64,000 nucleotides of DNA from contig NC_037596.1 of assembly GCF_003073045.1 (NCBI RefSeq), forward strand, positions 28,122,392 to 28,186,391. The letters run 5' to 3'. Under the pieces are notes generated by a model. The model did not search any database, was not told where the DNA came from, and saw nothing but the letters and a program-made list of their open reading frames with translations. Every line of letters begins with the position of its first letter. The first letter of the stretch is position 1. Below are positions 58,451 through 64,000 of the stretch, one piece after another. Source of the stretch: Pomacea canaliculata (lineage: Eukaryota > Mollusca > Gastropoda > Architaenioglossa > Ampullariidae). A program made the translations under genes and the position numbers.

Positions 58451-59747
58451 GAAAGGGGGGACAACAGAGATCAAGGCAAGTAAATAGTTTATATAATTAT
58501 TTTCTGAGCATGACACATTTTGCAAAAACGCTATTTCTATACTCTGAATATGATTTAAGAATTCTAGTTCATCCAGTATGCTTAAACCTTTTAAGAACAG
58601 GCAAAACACACTAAGTTGAATTAAGCTTTAAATAAGCATGCCTCTAATTATGACAGAAAGTGAGACTAAGTCATACTTTGTTATTATTCATACAGAAGTA
58701 ATGATCCTCCAAACATAAATCCACAGAAGACTGCTGATGGTAAGTAACAACTTTTAAATTGTTAGTTCTTAATGCTTTCTTTGTATGTAATTCAATTTAT
58801 TACCAAAACTCTGTCAAGATGTCTTACCAAGTTTGATTTCTTCTAGAAAACGTTGACTGAAGAAAGTCACTGCCTTGATGATATTTCAGAAGTAAAAGAA
58901 ACGGTGACTATTATATAATTCTATTCTTTGTTGTAGAAGGAGGGACAGCTCTTTATGAGGGACTACAACTGGACAATGTCGGGGAAAGATCCCAGTATGA
59001 AGAACTACAGCGATACCAGAACACATCGGCAATATCGCCTCCGAAAAGTATTGAAAATCATCATCATCAATCATCATCATCCATCATCCGTCATCAATCA
59101 TCCGTCATCAATCATCCATCATCATCATCATCCGTCATCCGTCATTAATCATCCGTCATCAATCATCATCATCAATCATCATCACCAAGATTAAAATTTT
59201 AAACTAAGAATTGTAGCGACTTCCATAGTTTCGTTTCTTCATGGTGCTGAGTAGTGGTTCTTGAGTCTAACAACTATAGCTATAGTATTGTGTTGCCAAC
59301 ATGTAGCATCTCCGCTGTATGAAGCTTTACAAGTGCAGGATGTAGGGAAGAGGTCAGACTATGAGGAGCTACAGCGATACACGAACACCTCAGCAATATC
59401 ACCATAGACAGGTATTATTAATGCTACAATTTTGATGTATTTAAATAAATAAACATTGTTGTGATTAACAATTTTATTCTATGAAAGTAGCATATTGACC
59501 ATTCATTTCAATAAATATAAACAGTTGGGCTTTATCATGAACTATGGAAATACGCATAACTTGTAAATACCTTAAAGTGGCTAAGACAGCAAAATGACCA
59601 AATATATAGCTAACGAATGTAACTAAATGAACAAGGGGTGTTTCTGTGTCATTTTTGTTAAAATTATGTTTGAATATAATTTTTGTTTCAGTTATAAGCA
59701 ACAGTATGCGAACAACCACAGATTAACACCTATGTCAACTAAGACTG
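58451..59747 (+). other. Gene E tail: duplicated tyrosine cassette and decayed last exon
   Basis: Exon 58937-59047 encodes ALYEGL and SQYEEL; exon 59307-59411 encodes PLYEAL and SDYEEL. Both have the YxxL-x10-YxxL spacing, so this tail has twice the usual number. The second exon stops at TAG 59405, where A and C have TAC (Tyr). The former last exon (from 59692) would read to TAA in the inherited frame, but INTYVN-stop can still be read in the next frame, so the family's C-terminal Y-x-N is present but unusable. AATAAA lies at 59829-59834. Confidence 0.65.
59055..59195. repeat. ATC/ATCATCCGTC minisatellite in the tail intron of gene E
   Basis: CATCATCAATCATCATC-type units with interspersed CCGTCATCAATCAT repeats begin just after the donor at 59048 and run about 140 bp between the two duplicated tail exons. 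Confidence 0.85.
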
Positions 59748-59751
59748 GATG

Positions 59752-61582
59752 AGCTTTTTCGTGTACACTCCCTGCATCTATGCTTTAATATTTGATGGTA
59801 AAAAAATTGACCGTTAAGGAAACAAATCAATAAACAAAAACCTGGAGAAACAAGTTGTGCAAACAGTTGAAACCATAGAGGCTTTCATAAAACTCTCGAT
59901 ATTCTTTGGCAGTGCCTTCTCTTGTATGTCCATGTGTATGTGTGTGCGTGAGTGTCTTCACGTGATAATACTTATGTACTTTTTTCCATGTGTGTGCCCT
60001 GTATGTGTTTTAATAACATTTGCTTGATACAAGGGAGGCGATTGACTCGCTGATGCATTACTTCCCTTTACCTGCTTGACGCGAAGGTCGTGAAAGTAGG
60101 AGAAGGAGTTAAAGTATCGCTGTGTTTCCTGTTATGTTTTAAATTTTAAAATCACTGTGTATTTATTCCCAATATACTTAATGCATTTTTTAAAAATAAA
60201 ATACATATACAATCATAACTAGAATTATCGCAAACGTCAATTCTTCTGCATACACGGTGAATGTATTTTCTGTTATAAGGAAACCTAGGTTGGTGAGCGT
60301 CAATAACATTTCTTTTTCTTTTTGCCAGTTAGTAACCCACACTGCTGTTAAACTGTATACAGATAGCGTTAAATAGTTCACAACATGTTGATGAAGCGCT
60401 GGTAGCTTTGCAAAACTCACTGATTCTTGTTTACTTTTGCTCGAGGTAAGGTGACAGATATTAACAACACCTAATAAATTTTACATATTTTTAAAATAAA
60501 CAAATGCAAACGTGGGGTACTAGAGGCTCATGACTTATAAGGAAATAAATGTAAGTGGTTCCCTATGTTTAGGATTAGGTGAGAGAAAGGTGGAACAGAA
60601 CCTCTGCCGTTTTCTATCTACACCTTTCCTTGATAACTCCGGTACCCGGACAGCCACTAGACGGGTGGGGAGAAGGGGGATATTTTCAGCCTAGGGTACG
60701 GCAAAAAAAGCCGTGGGTTTATTTGTTTGGTGGAATAAGCCAAAAGAAATTTTTTTCACTATAGACGGATTAGAGTACACTTGAATAGTTTCCCCGAGCT
60801 GACCTCTTTACAGAAGGAAAGTAAACCCTAATCAAATAACCAGCATCACAAACTGCGTAGAACACACAGGTGAGAGCAGGGCATGATCCTAACACACACA
60901 AGCTACCTTCTGTCAGTGGATTTTTTCTCTCCCACAAGTAAGTAAATTATTCCACTACCACACTACCATGCGAGGCGTTCAATGAAGAATGTGTTTGCAG
61001 GTATGAATGTTAGTATCTTAGTAAAGTGGTGGGTAAAGACCGTATAATATAAACACTATTATTTTATGTATTAATATCTAATGAAGAGGTCAGACTTATT
61101 TAGAAACAGTTGCTATTATATACAAACGAAAACCTTAGGGGAGGTCATAGGTAGCGAGCTTAAAAAATGCTGGGACAGCAAAGTTCACGGTGACACCCGA
61201 CGACCAGGTTCAGGGTGGAATGTTTTCCCGTCCGTAATCACCGAAGCGAGACGAAAACTTTCTTAGGATTACGACAGGTGTGTAGTGTGTGCTCAGGTAG
61301 GAGTTGAATAGATGCTGGGGAACTATTCAATCTGTATTGCAGTTTGATAAAAAGATCGAAACACAAAAGTACTGCGGTAAGAGTTTCCTAGGCATTGACA
61401 TCTGACGTATGATAAAGTAGAGATGTAAATATCGAGTATGTAAAACCTGTGAGCTTATACTGTCAATGGTTTGTACAGTTACATGTGGAATACAGCAGTA
61501 CAACGACCGTTCGTACAAATTCTTTTAAACAATTGGCAAGCTGGCACTTCACTGGAAAACTTTAAAAAGACGAGATATATAT
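59752..61582. other. E-F intergenic stretch; no gene seen
   Basis: Open frames are short and without recognised similarity. A GC-richer patch around 60630-60720 (CCGGACAGCCACTAGACGGG) looks like dispersed-repeat debris. I did not find the conserved upstream block seen before genes B-E, so F may use a different promoter. Confidence 0.45.
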
Positions 61583-63997
61583 ATGGGGCCACTCTCTACA
61601 ATGATGAAGATATTGGTGGAGTGCTGCTTCTTTCTCGCAATACTGAGTTCAAGTCAAGGTAAGTCTATAAATATTTATTAATAATTAACAATAAATAATT
61701 ATTTCACAAAACACGTTTGTTGTACACAAATACAGGGTACAACCTTCCGTAGCTACTGAACCGATCAAAAGGTGAATTTTTCATATTGATGTGTGTAAAG
61801 AGTTTGTCTCGCGATTGCTCTGTGTTGGATAATGCGAGTACAGCGAGTCGTCTGTGCGTTTGTGAGTGAGTATTCATGTGTTGATGTGTGGGTTAGCTAC
61901 TCTTGAATGTCCTGAATGTAAAAGATTTATAAAACATCATGTTTATGTGATATGACAAAGGTAGGAGTAATCCTCTAGCCTTTTCATGTCATATAACCCT
62001 AAAATTATTTCCTTTACGGCCTGCCTTTAACCAGGCACATAGACCTCGGTGGTCGGGGTGTATGCCTTCTAGGTCAGATGTAGCGAGATAAGAGACTGAC
62101 GCAGGTACACAGGTACACTCACTCTCGCACATAGCCTTTCACACGTACACACATGCACGCACACATCTACACGTACGCTCACACGCGCGCACGCAGTGGG
62201 GCAGTTGGGTTGAGCACCCGGCGAATTTGATTTCTGCCATCACTGGTCAAGGGTGGGTTACAACAGCGAATATGGTTTGCTCCAACGCTGCAGTGGGGTA
62301 GAGGTAGTGGACTGTTTTCTGGATATTCGAGGGGTAGGGCAGTAAGCAACTAAGTTTTTGTTTCGCTCCCTTCACCCGCCGGGTGCTTCTGTACCCTGTA
62401 CCCCGGTGACCTCAAGTGGCGCTCACTCAGGGCTGTGATACCATTCCCTTAGTTGGCTGGTTTATTTAGTAGAAAAGTACTTCCACCTTAATTTTGCACT
62501 ATAAGGGGAGAGGGAGGGGTAGACATGGAGTACCTGGGGCCCGGTCCCACGGGCTGGTCGGCCTGCTCTGAACCCGACTGGTCTGATGATGTTGACTTTT
62601 TTTTTTACTATTACCTTCATGATCACTTTGCAATAATATAATTCGTGTGAGTATTATTCCCATTTTATTTATCCCTTCAGTCTACAGTGCATGAATTTTT
62701 TTTCTGATTTCTTACCTTTTGTCGCTTAGCTCATAGTCACATAAAAATAAAATTGCAATATCTTTTCAGCAAACATAACAGCTCTGTGCGATTCGGCGGA
62801 CATGTACTGGGAGCTACGAGAAGACAAACAGGTTAATATGTTTACCTGTACTGGACTGGCAGCACAAGATACAGTGCGGTGGGTCCTGCAGGATCCAACT
62901 TTTCGGTACATTATACTGGGTTCCTGCCCTCCTCGCTTGATGGGAGGTGAAGTTGTCTGTGAGTCACAATTCTCCTATGCACCACCAAGCCGAATTTCTG
63001 ATAATACAAGTGTGATAACAATTAACACATCTGGAATATCAACATCAATACTGGATGGAAAAGGACGCCTGATCTGCTCAGTTCCGAATGTACCCGGTGC
63101 TGAAGGAAGCTGTCGCATGGATTACATATGTAAGATGAAGATTTCAATGGTTATAACTTTTTTAACGAATTCAACTTCGTATACGTTTCAGGAAAACAAT
63201 TGTCTCACAAGTCCGATTGTAACCTACTTTAAACACAGAGCAAATAAATTTATATAAAAGGTAAAATCGCTTTCACAACTTTCATTCCTTCTGACTGTTT
63301 TTCCAGATCCAGGTGAGAATATATCCTGCTCAGTTCAAGTAAACAATACCCAGACTGTGTTCGGCCAGTGTACCGTTGGCAAAATCCGCTCATCACAGAA
63401 CAGATACAGGTGTGAGTGGATCCAAACCAGAGAGGTAATAATTTAAGTGTGGTAAACAGAAAAAATAATGATTACCTTACCTGGGCTGGTCAAGTAAATA
63501 AAAATACTGAAAAATACGATCTACAAAATAAATTACTTTAATTACACCATGTAAAATAAAATGTAGATATGCATGAACTCTACCAAGACATTGTATCATT
63601 AGTTTATTTTGTAGGTATCACTTAGTTTCAAATGTGCTGTTAGAATGATTTTTTTTGTTTATTTAAAAAGTGTTGTGATAAAAGCAGACGATACTTTCAT
63701 GTACATTATTAGACTCTATAAAAATTGCTTGTAATATGCCAAAACAATCTGCCTTCAAAGCGATCATATTAATACATAGCTCCATCCATTAAAAAAATAA
63801 TGGTTTGCAGTCGTCATCTGAAGACATCCTCATCGCGAACACATCGATGACAGTCGTTCCTTCTCTCAGGAGTTACTTCAGTGGAAGGTGTAACTTCACC
63901 AGTCACCTGCCATCAGATGGTCTGTACACCTACCGTGTGACTATTGTTCCCGGAGAAGTGACTGTCAATGCAACTTTCATAGGAAGTAGCGAAATTT
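61583..63997 (+). CDS. Gene F: Ig-superfamily receptor, 5' part (4 exons, open)
   Basis: Exons: 61583-61658, 62770-63129, 63307-63434, 63811-63997; the last GT is at 63998, so the gene continues beyond the window. The signal peptide is MMKILVECCFFLAILSSSQ from ATG 61601; ATG 61583 is in frame six codons earlier. Exon 2 is the divergent N-terminal Ig-like domain, with CTGLAAQDTVRW, GSCPPR and LICSVPN. Exons 3-4 give the split second domain, with YRCEWIQ and GEVTVNATF. All phases match B and C and no stop interrupts. Exon 4 is 187 bp, the length found in B and D, which with the alternation of types suggests a short gene; that is a prediction. Confidence 0.82.
62190..62310 (+). repeat. SINE-like dispersed repeat in intron 1 of gene F
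   Basis: GTGGGGCAGTTGGGTTGAGC resembles a tRNA A-box region, but no clear B box follows. It lies in a GC-richer part of the intron after CA-rich sequence (62100-62180). Weak call. Confidence 0.25.
62468..62522. repeat. Dispersed short repeat with purine-rich end, copy 2
   Basis: AGTAGAAAAGTACTTCCACC and the following ATTTTGCACTATAAGGGGAG match the repeat at 21411-21490. Confidence 0.45.
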
Positions 63998-64000
63998 GTA

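Larger units (their letters stand above)
49491..59747 (+). pseudogene. Gene E: long Ig-superfamily receptor with altered tail, probably a pseudogene
   Basis: Exons: 49491-49549, 51169-51545, 51842-51966, 52326-52500, 52776-53018, 53763-54039, 54632-54941, 55618-55911, 56259-56585, 56692-57003, 57341-57646, 58019-58147, 58451-58475, 58696-58739, 58937-59047, 59307-59411, 59692-59747. The layout follows gene C. Exon 1 has an extra T (CTGAAGTATTTTCC against CTGAAGTATTTCC in C), exon 2 lacks a base near 51268, exon 6 has an extra T near 53810, and exon 7 is two bases short near 54670; all break the frame. Exon 4 has Ser for a conserved Cys (GWSNMT). Exons 3, 5 and 8-15 are open. Exon 12 is a different stalk and helix (FAVFIIVVGIIVTAFVV). 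Exon 13 uses a GC donor. The tail has two YxxL-x10-YEEL cassettes and ends early at TAG 59405-59407. Single-base errors in assembly could account for part of this. Confidence 0.7.

Noticed and set aside
59040-59194. Histidine/serine-rich open frame following the E tail exon
   Set aside because: It reads through the donor into the ATC minisatellite and is not a coding extension.
1-64000. tRNA, rRNA genes, CRISPR arrays, riboswitches
   Set aside because: No cloverleaf with good boxes, no ribosomal sequence and no regularly spaced repeats were seen; the sequence is animal nuclear DNA with introns.
1-64000. Retroviral or LTR-type element
   Set aside because: I saw no paired long terminal repeats, primer-binding site or gag/pol/env-like reading frames; recognised mobile sequences are LINE and hAT types.

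Overview
The window looks like nuclear DNA of an invertebrate animal, most likely a lophotrochozoan and probably a gastropod mollusc. This is an inference from AT-rich sequence, GT-AG introns of a few hundred bases to about 1.5 kb, Tx1-type and CR1/Jockey-like LINE debris, hAT elements, and the gene types present. No bacterial, organellar or CRISPR feature was seen.

The main content is a head-to-tail array of six related transmembrane immunoglobulin-superfamily receptor genes, all on the + strand: A (1-5793, 5' end outside the window), B (10150-16629), C (26341-36967), D (39013-45527), E (leader at 46717, main part 49491-59747) and F (from 61583, running off the right edge). Two architectures alternate. 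Long genes (A, C, E) have a signal-peptide exon, a divergent N-terminal Ig-like domain, a second domain split over two exons, then seven one-exon Ig-like domains, a transmembrane exon and four or more short cytoplasmic exons. Short genes (B, D) lack four of the middle Ig exons. The A+B and C+D blocks repeat with an offset of about 29-31 kb, and A and C are almost identical even in introns. B (681 codons) and C (1089 codons) splice to uninterrupted reading frames. D and E carry several frame-breaking changes and look like pseudogenes, unless these are assembly errors.

The cytoplasmic tails share a cassette with YxxL, ten residues, then YEEI/YEEL (ITIM/ITAM-like and Src-SH2-like), followed in A-D by a final exon ending in Y-x-N-stop (Grb2-SH2-like). 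The genes thus look like cell-surface recognition receptors that signal through tyrosine phosphorylation. The loop between conserved motifs of the outermost domain differs most between paralogues. I infer an immune or self-recognition role, by analogy with tandem Ig receptor families elsewhere; no ligand is visible.

Between B and C, on the - strand (17988-23781), lies an eight-exon gene of 812 codons that joins a KH-like segment, a NERD-type PD-(D/E)xK nuclease-like domain and a superfamily-1 helicase. It is missing from the equivalent D-E interval and is bracketed by two direct copies of a ~95-bp repeat. Other insertions distinguish the blocks: a degraded Tx1-like LINE with a hAT-type element inside (6453-9017), a LINE tail in D intron 1, and a 1.8-kb inverted duplication (47133-48919) in the E 5' region that carries a dsRNA-binding-domain fragment. 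A conserved ~80-bp block with an ETS-like ACTTCCT core lies about 180-240 bp upstream of the first exon of B, C, D and E.
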